DNA of 64,000 nt, from contig CAZQKR010000003.1 of NCBI GenBank assembly GCA_964594045.1, forward strand, positions 62,001 to 126,000, written 5' to 3'. Both the position numbers and the translations under genes were made by a program. How positions within the stretch are numbered: the stretch's first letter is position 1; every line of letters begins with the position of its first letter. Below, piece by piece: positions 7,070 to 16,468 of the stretch. Below the pieces are notes generated by a model. The model was given only the letters and a program-made list of their open reading frames with translations, was not told the origin of the DNA and searched no databases. Source of the DNA: UBA2365 sp964594045 (GTDB lineage: Bacteria; Bacteroidota; Bacteroidia; Chitinophagales; Saprospiraceae).

Positions 7070-9703
7070 ATGAAAAGGTCTATTCTAAACTTATTACTTC
7101 TTTCAGGGGTGGTTTTTATGATGTTGACAGCCTGTCAAAAAGGTTTTTACCCGGATATTAAAGACATTTATATTTCCTGGGAAGTGATGAGTAACACTTA
7201 TAAGGAAACACCCGGGGTAAAAGCAAGGTTTATCATTGAAAACAAGGGAAAGAAAGCGATGGATGATCAAAACTGGGAACTCTATTTCAATCAGTCGCCA
7301 CGTGAAGTTTTGAACACCTTTTGCTCCCAACCGGTAAAAATGGAACGAATTTCGGGGGATTGGTTCAGAATGATCCCTGAGAAAGGGTTTATACTGGAAC
7401 CCGGAGGGAAAATTGAGGTGATCTATGAATGCAGTCATTGGTGGGTGAATATTTCTGATGCTCCGGCAGGATTGTATTTTGTATTTGCAGGCAAAAATAC
7501 AAAGACAGAGATCCGGGAAGTAGTACATTATGAAGTGTTGCCTTTTGATCAGGCAGAGCAAACCACCAAGCATCTGGGTGATCATCACCCCAATCTTTCA
7601 GCTGAAGTGCTTTACGAAAAATATAAGGAAATCACTGAGTTGCCGGATTCATTGCTGATCCCGCTGGTACCCACTCCAAAAGAGTTTTTCTCCACAGGTA
7701 CAAAAACGATGTTGGGGCCAAAAATCAATATTTCTTTTCCCAAAGAACTCATAAACGAGGGAGAATACCTTGAAAAACTGATCAGTCAATCGACAGGAAT
7801 TAATGCAAATTTAAATGAGCCAAAGCCTGTTTCCGGTACACAGATCAAACTGATTTTGGATAAAGATCTCCAAAAAACATCAGGGGCGGAAGATTACCTG
7901 CTTACGATTGATCAGCAAGGTGAAATAATCATACGCAGTGCCGGACAGGCAGGGGTGTTTTATGGAATTCAGAGCCTGATCGCCCTTTTGCCGGCAAAAA
8001 CAGCTTCAGGAGTGACGCCGGAAATTTCTGTTCCGGTTTGCCGGATAAAAGATGCACCGCGTTTTGCCTATCGGGGAATGCATTTTGATGTTTCGCGTCA
8101 TTTTTTTAATAAGAAAACGGTATTTAAATTATTGGATATACTTTCATTTTACAAGATCAACACCTTCCATCTGCACCTGACAGAGGATGAAGGCTGGCGC
8201 CTGGAAATTCCCACGCTTCCCGAGTTGACGGGTATCGGAGGAAGACGCGGGCACACCACCAAGGATGCACCCTTTTTGCATCCGGCTTACGGTTCAGGTC
8301 CGTTTGCAGAAGAGAATGATAAGGCCGGAAACGGTTACTATACCAGGGCTGATTTTATTGAAATACTGAAATATGCACAAAAAAGACACATCCGCGTAAT
8401 TCCTGAGATCAATATGCCCGGCCACTCAAGGGCTGCCATCAAGGCGATGGAATACCGGTATCGGGAACTCATGAAGCAAGGTAAGGAAAAGGAAGCCAAT
8501 GAATTCAGGCTGATCGATCCGGAAGATAAATCCGAGTACAACTCCGCACAGTTTTACAATGACAATGTGGTCAATGTGGCACGTGAGTCCGTATATCATT
8601 TTTATGAAACCGTTTTGGATGCCGTACTGGAAATGTACAAAGAAGCAGGTGTTAAACCAGACATCTGGCATGTGGGCGGCGATGAGGTTCCCAGAGGTGC
8701 CTGGACTGCTTCTCCCATGATCGATTCGCTGTTGAAAAAAAGACCTGAGTTGGGCAAACCCGGGAATATGCACGCCTATTTTCATGGCAGAGTGAAAAAA
8801 ATGCTGGAAGCACGCAATCTTAAAACTGCAGGCTGGGAAGAGATCGCATTGATCACAGGCAATGACGGCCGAAGTATCCCGAATAAAAATCTGGCAGACG
8901 GCAATGTCATACCCTTTGTCTGGAACAACTTATGGGGAGCCCAGGACCTGGCTTATCGATTGGCGAATGCAGGTTTTCCTGTGGTATTGAACCATGTGAC
9001 CAATTTTTATTTCGATCTCGCCTACAATAATGATCCAAGAGAACCGGGATTATCATGGGGCGGTTATGTCGATGAGCAGGATGCATGGTACTACAGTCCC
9101 TTCGATGTCTTCAAGACCACACTGGAAGATAATCTTGGAAAACCGATCGATCCGGAAAAGGAATACCGGCAGATGGTAAGACTTAAACCTGAAGCCTGGA
9201 AAAATATTTTAGGGGTGCAGGCACAAATGTGGACTGAGACTGTCAGCCGGCCGGAATGGATTGAATACTATCTTTTACCCAAACTGATCAGCTTTGCAGA
9301 AACTGCCTGGACACCGGAAAGGATCTGGGAAACCACAGAAGATCCACTTATCCGAAAAAGACAGGTTGAAAAAGCTTGGAACGTTTTTGCAAACAAACTG
9401 GCAAAATATGAACTACCGAGACTGGGTTCTCTTTTCGGAGGTTTTCAATATCGCATACCTGCTCCGGGAGGTATTATGAAAAACGGGTTACTTAAAGTGA
9501 ATACTGCATATCCCGGGCTTGAGGTCAGATATACGACCGATGGTTCTGAACCAGACGAAAAAAGCCCAATGGTCAAAAATAACGTGCAGCTTAAAACTAC
9601 ACCGGTGAGGATTAAGGCGTTTGACAGGAATGGCAGGAGCAGTTTCTCAATGAAAGTGCACAATCAAAAAGTGGAAAAAGATTCAGGGACTGCGAAGGAA
9701 TGA
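7070..9703 (+). CDS. GH20 beta-N-acetylhexosaminidase lipoprotein
   Basis: The protein has 877 residues. The start at 7070 is preferred over the in-frame codon at 7031 because it puts the signal peptide first (MKRSILNLLLL, lipobox MLTAC with Cys 22). Domain order: CHB_HEX-like N-terminal domain (about 30-170), GH20b domain (about 205-335), and the GH20 catalytic barrel (about 345-740) with MHFDVSRHF, HLHLTEDEGWR and the catalytic Asp-Glu pair D538-E539 in HVGGDEVP. A C-terminal beta domain (about 775-860) contains EVRYTTDGSEP, as in chitobiase C-terminal domains. It should release terminal GlcNAc/GalNAc residues from chitin or glycans at the cell surface. It lies 59 bp ahead of the PLP-enzyme operon, perhaps by chance. 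Confidence 0.93.
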   Translation: MKRSILNLLLLSGVVFMMLTACQKGFYPDIKDIYISWEVMSNTYKETPGVKARFIIENKGKKAMDDQNWELYFNQSPREVLNTFCSQPVKMERISGDWFRMIPEKGFILEPGGKIEVIYECSHWWVNISDAPAGLYFVFAGKNTKTEIREVVHYEVLPFDQAEQTTKHLGDHHPNLSAEVLYEKYKEITELPDSLLIPLVPTPKEFFSTGTKTMLGPKINISFPKELINEGEYLEKLISQSTGINANLNEPKPVSGTQIKLILDKDLQKTSGAEDYLLTIDQQGEIIIRSAGQAGVFYGIQSLIALLPAKTASGVTPEISVPVCRIKDAPRFAYRGMHFDVSRHFFNKKTVFKLLDILSFYKINTFHLHLTEDEGWRLEIPTLPELTGIGGRRGHTTKDAPFLHPAYGSGPFAEENDKAGNGYYTRADFIEILKYAQKRHIRVIPEINMPGHSRAAIKAMEYRYRELMKQGKEKEANEFRLIDPEDKSEYNSAQFYNDNVVNVARESVYHFYETVLDAVLEMYKEAGVKPDIWHVGGDEVPRGAWTASPMIDSLLKKRPELGKPGNMHAYFHGRVKKMLEARNLKTAGWEEIALITGNDGRSIPNKNLADGNVIPFVWNNLWGAQDLAYRLANAGFPVVLNHVTNFYFDLAYNNDPREPGLSWGGYVDEQDAWYYSPFDVFKTTLEDNLGKPIDPEKEYRQMVRLKPEAWKNILGVQAQMWTETVSRPEWIEYYLLPKLISFAETAWTPERIWETTEDPLIRKRQVEKAWNVFANKLAKYELPRLGSLFGGFQYRIPAPGGIMKNGLLKVNTAYPGLEVRYTTDGSEPDEKSPMVKNNVQLKTTPVRIKAFDRNGRSSFSMKVHNQKVEKDSGTAKE

Positions 9704-9762
9704 AATTTTACATCCTAAGTTATCTGCTGCCAGAAAAATGAATTTGTCAAAAAACAGAATAC

Positions 9763-11226
9763 ATGCAAAATAAGGAAAGAATACTCGAAAATACGATTCA
9801 GCGTTTTAGGGATAAACATATTATTTTACCTACCTTCAGGCAGATGAAGCATCCTGAAGAGATACCGCTGAAGATAAGGGAAAAGCTCAGGGGAATCGGT
9901 TTATGGGACCTGCATTCCCTCAATTTGTTCAGGATCACCTGGAAAAACGAAGCTGTTCCTTTTGGAGGCGGTTTTGGAAAAGTGAACTACCTTGAAATTC
10001 CTCCCGCATTGAGCGGTGTACCTGCAAGGATCGTCATGCTGGTCGGGAAATGGTTTCCAACCGGTGCGCACAAAGTTGGCGCAGCCTATGGTTGCCTGGT
10101 CCCCAGATTGGTCAACGGAGAGTTTGACCCGACTTACCATAAAGCTGTCTGGCCGTCAACAGGCAATTACTGCCGCGGCGGAGCCTTCGATTCTTATCTG
10201 ATGGGCTGCGATGCAGTTGCAATATTGCCTGAAGAGATGAGCCAGGAACGATTTGAATGGCTGAAAGAAGTAGGTGCTGAAATATTCGCTACGCCCGGGT
10301 GCGAATCCAATGTCAAGGAAATTTATGACAAATGCTGGGATTTGCGCAGGAACAGACCCGATTGTGTGATCCTCAACCAATTCGATGAGTTCGGGAATCC
10401 AACCTGGCATTATCACGTAACCGGACCGGCTTTGGAAGAAGTTTTTGATGAAATAAAAGGTCATGAAAGCAGGTTTTCAGCTTTTGTATCCAATACCGGA
10501 TCCGCAGGTACGATCGGGGCTGGAGATTATCTTCGCAAACTGTATCCCAATATCAGGGTCGTTGCTTCCGAGGCATTGCAGTGTCCCACCTTGCTCAACA
10601 ACGGATTTGGCGGACACCGGATCGAAGGGATCGGAGATAAACATGTTCCCTGGGTGCATAATGTACGCAATACCGATGTGGTCACAGCCATCGATGATGA
10701 AGATTGTATGCGGATTATGCGTTTGTTCAATGATCCGGGAGGCAAGGGATTCCTGAAATCTGAAGGATTATCTGAAGACCTGATCAGCCAACTTTCCCTG
10801 TTGGGTATCTCCGGAATTGCCAATCTGATCGGAGCGATCAAAACAGCCAGGTATTTTGACTTTACCGAAAAAGATATGGTGCTGTCGATCGCGACGGACA
10901 GCATGGAATTATACCAATCCAGGATGGAAGAACTTCACCATGAAAGAGGAGCATATAGCCAAATGCAGGCTGCCAGGGATTTTGACCGTTGTCTGCTCGG
11001 CCAAAAGACTGATCACATGAAGGAATTGAGTTATCAGGATAAAAAAGCGATTCATCATCTGAAGTATTTCACCTGGGTAGAGCAGCAGGGCAAAACTGTT
11101 GAAGAGCTCAATGCCCAATGGTATGACGATGGTTACTGGGCTGCACATTTTGAAAAGGCTGACGAGTGGGATAAAATGATTGAGGCCTTCAATCAGCAGT
11201 CAGGCGTCATCAATGAATATGTTTAA
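9763..11226 (+). CDS. Fold-type II PLP enzyme, TrpB/CysK-like, role unknown
   Basis: The protein has 487 residues. It carries hallmarks of the tryptophan-synthase-beta superfamily: the PLP lysine K104 in PTGAHKVGAA (compare TGAHK in TrpB), a substrate-binding STGNYCRGG loop at about 130, and a phosphate-binding loop SNTGSAGT at about 245. It is longer than cysteine synthases (about 310) and does not match TrpB, threonine synthase or diaminopropionate ammonia-lyase well enough to name. A threonine-synthase-like gene follows 29 bp downstream and a Mo hydroxylase gene after that, so it probably acts in the same amino-acid or purine-related breakdown route. A beta-elimination or beta-replacement reaction is the general expectation. 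Confidence 0.8.
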   Translation: MQNKERILENTIQRFRDKHIILPTFRQMKHPEEIPLKIREKLRGIGLWDLHSLNLFRITWKNEAVPFGGGFGKVNYLEIPPALSGVPARIVMLVGKWFPTGAHKVGAAYGCLVPRLVNGEFDPTYHKAVWPSTGNYCRGGAFDSYLMGCDAVAILPEEMSQERFEWLKEVGAEIFATPGCESNVKEIYDKCWDLRRNRPDCVILNQFDEFGNPTWHYHVTGPALEEVFDEIKGHESRFSAFVSNTGSAGTIGAGDYLRKLYPNIRVVASEALQCPTLLNNGFGGHRIEGIGDKHVPWVHNVRNTDVVTAIDDEDCMRIMRLFNDPGGKGFLKSEGLSEDLISQLSLLGISGIANLIGAIKTARYFDFTEKDMVLSIATDSMELYQSRMEELHHERGAYSQMQAARDFDRCLLGQKTDHMKELSYQDKKAIHHLKYFTWVEQQGKTVEELNAQWYDDGYWAAHFEKADEWDKMIEAFNQQSGVINEYV

Positions 11227-11255
11227 TTAATTTTTTCAGGGTAAAACCACTGAAA

Positions 11256-12497
11256 ATGACGGATCAAAAATTCATTTACAAGTGTGTGAACTGCGACAGG
11301 GAATATGATACGGGCGAGATCCGGTATCTTTGTCCTGTTTGTGAAGATGAAAATATACCCGGCTTGCCTCCTAAGGGCGTGCTTAAAGTTCAGTATGATC
11401 ACCCGAACCTTAAAAGGTCTTTGACCGCTTTTGCTAACCTTAAAGCAAACCGTTTTCTGGAAATTTTACCGGTCAATAACACAACCAGCCTTCCCCGATT
11501 GAGAATTGGGGACACACCATTTTATGACCGTTCAGACCTTGTAAAAAGTGTTGACCCTCATCGTTTATTCTTTAAGGATGATGCCCAGAACCCCAGTTTT
11601 TCCTTCAAGGACAGGGCTTCTGCATTGGTTTCAGCATTTGCCAGGGAAAAAGGTTTTTCAACGATTGTAGCGGCCTCAACCGGCAATGCAGGGTCGAGTA
11701 TAGCAGCCATTTGTGCGGATCAGGGACAAAAAGCCATTGTTTTAGTCCCGGAAAAGGCACCGATCGCCAAACTGACACAGATCGTCATGTATGGTGCGAA
11801 AATAGTACCGGTCAAGGGAACGTATGACGATGCCTTTGACCTGAGCATTGAAGCAAGCCACCTTTTTGGCTGGTACAACCGCAATACGGCATACAATCCG
11901 TTAACCATTGAAGGGAAGAAAACGGTTTCATTTGAGCTTTTCGAACAAATGGGATATAAGGTTCCGGACAGGATCTTTGTGCCGACAGGCGACGGAGTGA
12001 TCCTTTCAGGGGTTTACAAAGGATTTGAAGACCTGATGTTGTCAGGCCTCACAGACATAATGCCGGTTGTGGTGGCTGTTCAGGCTACCGGAAGTGACAA
12101 CCTGGTAAGGAATCTGCAAAGATCTGAATTTGAGATCCATAAAAGTGCAACCATCGCTGACTCCATCTCTGTAGATGCGCCAAGGAATTTTTATATGGCT
12201 CAACACTTTATAAAAAAATACAACGGTGAGTCGATAACTGTGACAGACGAGGAGATCATTCGGGCATCCGCACAACTGGCCGGACAAACCGGGATTTTCA
12301 CCGAGCCCGCATCGGCAGCGGCTTATGCAGGATACAGTAAGATGGCTGAGGAAGGAGTTATTCATCAAGGTTCGACCAATGTGGTTTTGCTTACAGGAAG
12401 CGGCCTGAAGGATTTGAAAGCAGTCGGCAGTATCATTTCCATGCCGGAAAGCATCGAAAAAAACCTCGACCAGCTGAAAAGGCTGGCAGCGTTATAA
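11256..12497 (+). CDS. Threonine synthase-like PLP enzyme
   Basis: The protein has 413 residues. It opens with a zinc-ribbon-like Cys pattern (CVNCDREY at about 9-17 and YLCPVCEDE at about 25), typical of one threonine synthase branch. The PLP lysine is K118 in NPSFSFKDRA. The STGNAGSS loop at about 145 and the GSGLKDLKA loop near the C-terminus (about 382) fit the family, which makes threonine from O-phosphohomoserine. Its place between another PLP enzyme (29 bp upstream) and a Mo hydroxylase (30 bp downstream), rather than among thrA/thrB genes, leaves open that it works on a different substrate. The family call is firm; the exact reaction is inferred. Confidence 0.82.
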   Translation: MTDQKFIYKCVNCDREYDTGEIRYLCPVCEDENIPGLPPKGVLKVQYDHPNLKRSLTAFANLKANRFLEILPVNNTTSLPRLRIGDTPFYDRSDLVKSVDPHRLFFKDDAQNPSFSFKDRASALVSAFAREKGFSTIVAASTGNAGSSIAAICADQGQKAIVLVPEKAPIAKLTQIVMYGAKIVPVKGTYDDAFDLSIEASHLFGWYNRNTAYNPLTIEGKKTVSFELFEQMGYKVPDRIFVPTGDGVILSGVYKGFEDLMLSGLTDIMPVVVAVQATGSDNLVRNLQRSEFEIHKSATIADSISVDAPRNFYMAQHFIKKYNGESITVTDEEIIRASAQLAGQTGIFTEPASAAAYAGYSKMAEEGVIHQGSTNVVLLTGSGLKDLKAVGSIISMPESIEKNLDQLKRLAAL

Positions 12498-12527
12498 ATC
12501 TGGAATTGCGGAACTAAATCAAGTACC

Positions 12528-15089
12528 ATGATCTCCTTTATATTGAACGATCAAAAAATAAACTATTCAGGTAATCCGGAGCGAACACTCCTCAATTATC
12601 TGAGACAGGAACTCCATTTAACGGCAGCCAAGGATGGTTGTTCTTCACAGGCAGCCTGCGGTGCATGTACCGTGGAGATCAATGGTGAAGCAAAATTGGC
12701 CTGTGCAACAAAAATGGCAAAACTTGACAATTCCCGGATCTACACCCCGGAAGGATTCCCTGAATATGTCCTGAAGGTCATCGCAACCGAATTTGTGAAT
12801 AAAGGCGCTGTTCAGTGCGGTTTTTGTACTCCGGGGTTCATCAGCAGGACCAAAGTTCTGCTCCAGAATAACCCGCATCCGGATCTGGATGAGATCAGAA
12901 CTGCATTGAAACCGCATCTTTGCCGTTGTACCGGATATAAAAAGATCGAAGAGGCCATTATTTCTGCCGGAGAAATGCTGGCCACTAATACAACACCTGA
13001 AATCAGAAAAACAACGGGTAAAATCGGGTCAGATCTTCCAAAATACGAGGCGTATGAAACTGCAACAGGTAAAAGGAAGTTTGTTGATGACCTTTTCGAA
13101 GAAGGTATGTTGCATGCTGCACTCAAGTTCAGTGATTATCCCAGGGCAATAGTCAAAAAAATTGATGTCTCCAGGGCAAAAGCTGTGGCTGGCGTGATCC
13201 GGGTTTTTACAGCTAAGGATATTCCCGGGCAAAAAAAGGTGGGTTTGATCATAGCTGACTGGCCGGTGATGGTCGGGGAAGGTGAGCATGTAAATTATAT
13301 CGGGGATGTTTTGGCGGGTGTGGTTGCCACGGACAGGAATATTGCCAGGCAGGCTGCTGCTTTGATCGAAGTCGAATATGACGTTTTAAAACCGGTTACG
13401 GATGTTTTTGAAGCTCTCACTGCTGAAAGGATCCATCCGGAGCGTCCCAATCATTTTGAAACGACCCGTTTTACTTCGGGTGAAGTGGACAAAGCCATAG
13501 CTTCTGCAGCTTATGTAAGTTCAGGTAAATATCAGACCCAGCGCATTGAACACGGATTCCTGGAAAAGGAAGCCGCTTTGGCCAAACCGGACGGGAATGG
13601 CGGTATTGTCATCTACAGCCAAAGCCAGGGAGTCTATGAAGACAGGAGGCAGGTCGCATTGTTGCTGGGCTTGCCGGAAGAGAAAGTAAGGGTGATTTTG
13701 GTACCCAATGGTGGTGGTTTTGGCGGAAAGGAAGACCTGAGTGTTCAGGGACAGACCGCTCTTTTTGCCTGGTTGACCGGCAAACCCGTTAAACTGACCC
13801 TGAAAAGAGAAGAGTCTATTCGTCTGCATCCTAAACGGCATCCTGTTTTCATGGACATAATGCTGGCCGCTGACAGGGATGGAAAGTTGGTTGCCCTCAA
13901 ACTCAGGGCGGTCGGTGATACCGGAGCGTATGCTTCTGTCGGGACCAAGGTGATGGAACGGGTGGCCGGGCATGCTTCAGGCGGTTATTTTGTGCCAAAT
14001 GTGGACATTGAGGCAAAAACAGTGTATACCAACAACATTCCATCGGGTGCCATGCGTGGTTTTGGCGCCAATCAGGTGGCTTTTGCCCTGGAAAGTTGTG
14101 TCGATGATATCTGCAGGCAAGGCGGTTTTGACCGGTGGCAATTCCGTTATGACAATGCCTTGACGGATGGCCTGACGACCAGCACCGGGCAAAAATTGTA
14201 TGGTGTTGGCATCAGAGAATGCCTGGAAGCGATCAAAGATGATTTTTACAAAGCAAAGTTTGCCGGATTGGCCTGTGCGATCAAGAATTCCGGGGTTGGC
14301 AATGGGATGATTGACGAATCGAAGGTCATCATTGAAGTGGTCTCGGGGCAAAGGATTGTTTTGAAACACGGTTGGACAGAGATGGGACAGGGGGTGCATA
14401 ACATGGCGATCCAGACCTTGTGTGAAGAAACCGGACTGGATCCCGGCATGATTGAAGTTGAGGTGGACACGGAAGCGCAGATCAAAACCGGTATGACTAC
14501 GTCTTCCCGTGCAACAGCCCTGGTTGGATTGGCAACCATCGAAGCGGCGAAGGAATTTAAAGCCGATCTTCAGATGAATTCCCTGGTGAATTTGGTCGGA
14601 AAGGTGTATAAAGGTCAGTTCATCTGTGACTGGACCAATAAACCCGGGGCAAAGGTGGAAAATCCGGTAATCCATTATTCCTATGGTTATGCCGCACAGT
14701 TGTGTGTACTGGACGAAAATGGCAGGGTTGAAAAGATCATTGCTGCCCATGACGGCGGGAAGATCATGAACCCGATGTTGTTTGAAGGGCAGATCGAAGG
14801 AGCTGTTCACATGGGTTTGGGGTATGCGCTTACGGAGGATCTGCCGATGAAAGACGGTTTTCTGGTACATGATAAAATGAGAAAACTGGGGATCCTCAGG
14901 GCTCATGAAACACCGGACATTGAAGTACGGGGCGTGGAGGTAAAGGATCCGGTTGGTCCTTACGGCGCCAAGGGAATCGGTGAGATCGGGCTGATACCTA
15001 CTGCTGCTGCGGTGGCCAATGCGTTGACGGCATTTGACGGGGTGAGACGGTGGAAATTGCCGTTGGAGAAAGTTTATAAAGTATTTTGA
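12528..15089 (+). CDS. Molybdenum hydroxylase, fused Fe-S and Mo domains
   Basis: This 853-residue protein is of the xanthine dehydrogenase/aldehyde oxidoreductase family. Residues 1-75 are a plant-type [2Fe-2S] domain (C38, C44, C47, C59). Residues of about 80-155 are the second [2Fe-2S] domain (C97, C100, C132, C134). The Mo-pterin part follows (about 175-853) with GGGFGGKED, GAMRGFGANQ and the catalytic Glu 819 in GIGEIGL. There is no FAD domain, as in Desulfovibrio gigas aldehyde oxidoreductase. The N-terminus resembles proteins annotated as selenium-dependent xanthine dehydrogenase (TIGR03311), but no selenium-labile cofactor genes lie in the window. It would hydroxylate a purine, other heterocycle or aldehyde. 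It follows the two PLP-enzyme genes in one probable operon. Confidence 0.87.
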   Translation: MISFILNDQKINYSGNPERTLLNYLRQELHLTAAKDGCSSQAACGACTVEINGEAKLACATKMAKLDNSRIYTPEGFPEYVLKVIATEFVNKGAVQCGFCTPGFISRTKVLLQNNPHPDLDEIRTALKPHLCRCTGYKKIEEAIISAGEMLATNTTPEIRKTTGKIGSDLPKYEAYETATGKRKFVDDLFEEGMLHAALKFSDYPRAIVKKIDVSRAKAVAGVIRVFTAKDIPGQKKVGLIIADWPVMVGEGEHVNYIGDVLAGVVATDRNIARQAAALIEVEYDVLKPVTDVFEALTAERIHPERPNHFETTRFTSGEVDKAIASAAYVSSGKYQTQRIEHGFLEKEAALAKPDGNGGIVIYSQSQGVYEDRRQVALLLGLPEEKVRVILVPNGGGFGGKEDLSVQGQTALFAWLTGKPVKLTLKREESIRLHPKRHPVFMDIMLAADRDGKLVALKLRAVGDTGAYASVGTKVMERVAGHASGGYFVPNVDIEAKTVYTNNIPSGAMRGFGANQVAFALESCVDDICRQGGFDRWQFRYDNALTDGLTTSTGQKLYGVGIRECLEAIKDDFYKAKFAGLACAIKNSGVGNGMIDESKVIIEVVSGQRIVLKHGWTEMGQGVHNMAIQTLCEETGLDPGMIEVEVDTEAQIKTGMTTSSRATALVGLATIEAAKEFKADLQMNSLVNLVGKVYKGQFICDWTNKPGAKVENPVIHYSYGYAAQLCVLDENGRVEKIIAAHDGGKIMNPMLFEGQIEGAVHMGLGYALTEDLPMKDGFLVHDKMRKLGILRAHETPDIEVRGVEVKDPVGPYGAKGIGEIGLIPTAAAVANALTAFDGVRRWKLPLEKVYKVF

Positions 15090-15154
15090 TTTATTTTGAG
15101 GTCGTTTTTGGGAAGTCACGAAATAAAACAAATTAATTTAAAAGTAAAGAAACT

Positions 15155-15940
15155 ATGGATAAAAAAATCATTAACATGTTTCCCGGGAAAATAATCATTC
15201 AGAACCCAGGTGAGAAATATTCTGATTTGCTCAAAAATTTTATAAAACCTTTTGAAAAGGATTTTCCAAAGACTTTTGATGCGGTGGATGCAATCAAATT
15301 TGCTCAGCAAGCATGGAATCTGGGTTGTATAAGTCAATTTATGCCCGAGGAGGAATTTGAGAAAAATTTAAGTGATTTTCCTTCTGCATTTGGTAAAAAG
15401 GAAAGCAAGCTGTTGAAAAAAATGATTCAGGCCAAAAAGAATGAATATGCCCAATATGACAGGTTTATTTCTGAATTTAAGCTTGAACCGGATAAGAACG
15501 GGATGATGACACTTACCGTTTTGACAGAGGATAAAGATTCTTTTATTGCGAACCACATGAATGACTCACGTTATTTTGAAGATGATGAAGATGATTTTAA
15601 CGAATCTGATTATGAACAAGGGTTTATCAATCGTACGGCCATTATTGTAAAGCCAGTTCAGCCGTTTTATGAATGGGTAATATCAATTTCTCCTGGATTT
15701 CCTGTACCACAGGACCTGGAACCCATGATATATCTTATTGAAGAAGATATAAATGATTTTGACAAGTGGTTAAGGAAAAACTCAGAAAGACTTTTTCAGA
15801 TGGCACTAGAAGGCTGGACTACCAATAAAAAGCAATGGCCACAAAAACGTTCTTACAAAATGTTTCGGGAATGGTTCAAGGTGGACATCGCGACGATGGT
15901 ATATGATATGGAATTTGAACCGATATATAAAGAAGTTTGA
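15155..15940 (+). CDS. Hypothetical soluble protein
   Basis: The protein has 261 residues and no signal peptide or membrane segments. It is rich in Lys, Glu, Phe and Trp. An acidic run EDDEDDFNESDYE lies near residue 145, and the C-terminal part has a W...KKQWPQKRSY..F..WF pattern ending in MVYDMEFEPIYKE. I do not recognise a family. It starts 65 bp after the Mo hydroxylase on the same strand, so it may be the last gene of that operon or separate. Its composition is more AT-rich than the genes before it. No function is proposed. Confidence 0.7.
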   Translation: MDKKIINMFPGKIIIQNPGEKYSDLLKNFIKPFEKDFPKTFDAVDAIKFAQQAWNLGCISQFMPEEEFEKNLSDFPSAFGKKESKLLKKMIQAKKNEYAQYDRFISEFKLEPDKNGMMTLTVLTEDKDSFIANHMNDSRYFEDDEDDFNESDYEQGFINRTAIIVKPVQPFYEWVISISPGFPVPQDLEPMIYLIEEDINDFDKWLRKNSERLFQMALEGWTTNKKQWPQKRSYKMFREWFKVDIATMVYDMEFEPIYKEV

Positions 15941-16160
15941 CCAGGAAAATTACTCTGATCTCAGGCATATTTAATGTTTTGTATTATAGTACATCAGATT
16001 ATTGAGGTTTTAGCCTGGCAGGGGATACCGACCGATTATGTTTTATAGATTTCATATGTTTAAAGTAGGGTCTTTCCTTTAGTATAGGCTGCATCCCATA
16101 AGAATCATAGTTTATCACTCTTTAGATTTTAAGTCTGGGAAAGTATAGTTATTTCTGTTT

Positions 16161-16205
16161 TTGCAACTATTTCCTGGTTGCAATTGATAAAGTTAATTAT
16201 ATTTG
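16161..16205 (+). promoter_or_regulatory. Palindromic operator and -7 element ahead of hicAB
   Basis: A perfect 7-bp inverted repeat (TTGCAAC at 16161-16167, GTTGCAA at 16177-16183, 9-base gap) is followed by TATATTTG at 16198-16205, matching the Bacteroidota -7 consensus. A TTG at 16178 inside the right arm could be the -33, with a shorter than usual 17-base gap. HicB-type antitoxins usually repress their own operon through such palindromes. The start codon lies five bases after the -7 element, so the message may be leaderless. Confidence 0.5.
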
Positions 16206-16210
16206 TAAAT

Positions 16211-16468
16211 ATGAGCAAGTATGAAAAGTTGCTGATTAAGCTGTTGGATCACCGGTCAACTATTTCCTGGCTGGAAATTAAGTTTTTACTGGGCAAGATC
16301 GGATATTTGGAAATTCAAAAAGGAAAGACATCTGGTTCAAGGCTAGCTTTTATTCACAAATCATCCAGGCATATAATCAGGATACACAGGCCTCATTCAG
16401 GCAATGAAGTAAAGGAATATGTTAAGCGAGCCATTATTGAAGAATTGAAAAACAATCATTGGATATGA
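16211..16468 (+). CDS. hicA: HicA-family mRNA interferase toxin
   Basis: The protein has 85 residues from the ATG at 16211 (MSKYEKLLIKLL), preferred over an upstream in-frame codon at 16178 that would add a hydrophobic extension not seen in the family and would overlap the probable operator. The layout matches HicA double-stranded-RNA-binding-fold toxins: KTSGSRLAFIH, then the region around HIIRIHRPH, with conserved GS and His residues, and a helix KEYVKRAIIEEL at the end. HicA cleaves mRNA when not bound by HicB. The stop overlaps the next gene's start as ATGA. The order toxin first, antitoxin second is the usual hicAB order. Confidence 0.85.
   Translation: MSKYEKLLIKLLDHRSTISWLEIKFLLGKIGYLEIQKGKTSGSRLAFIHKSSRHIIRIHRPHSGNEVKEYVKRAIIEELKNNHWI

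Noticed and set aside
13977..15131. 384-codon open frame opposite the Mo hydroxylase gene
   Set aside because: It is antisense to a clearly real gene, has unusual His/Cys-rich composition and matches no family.
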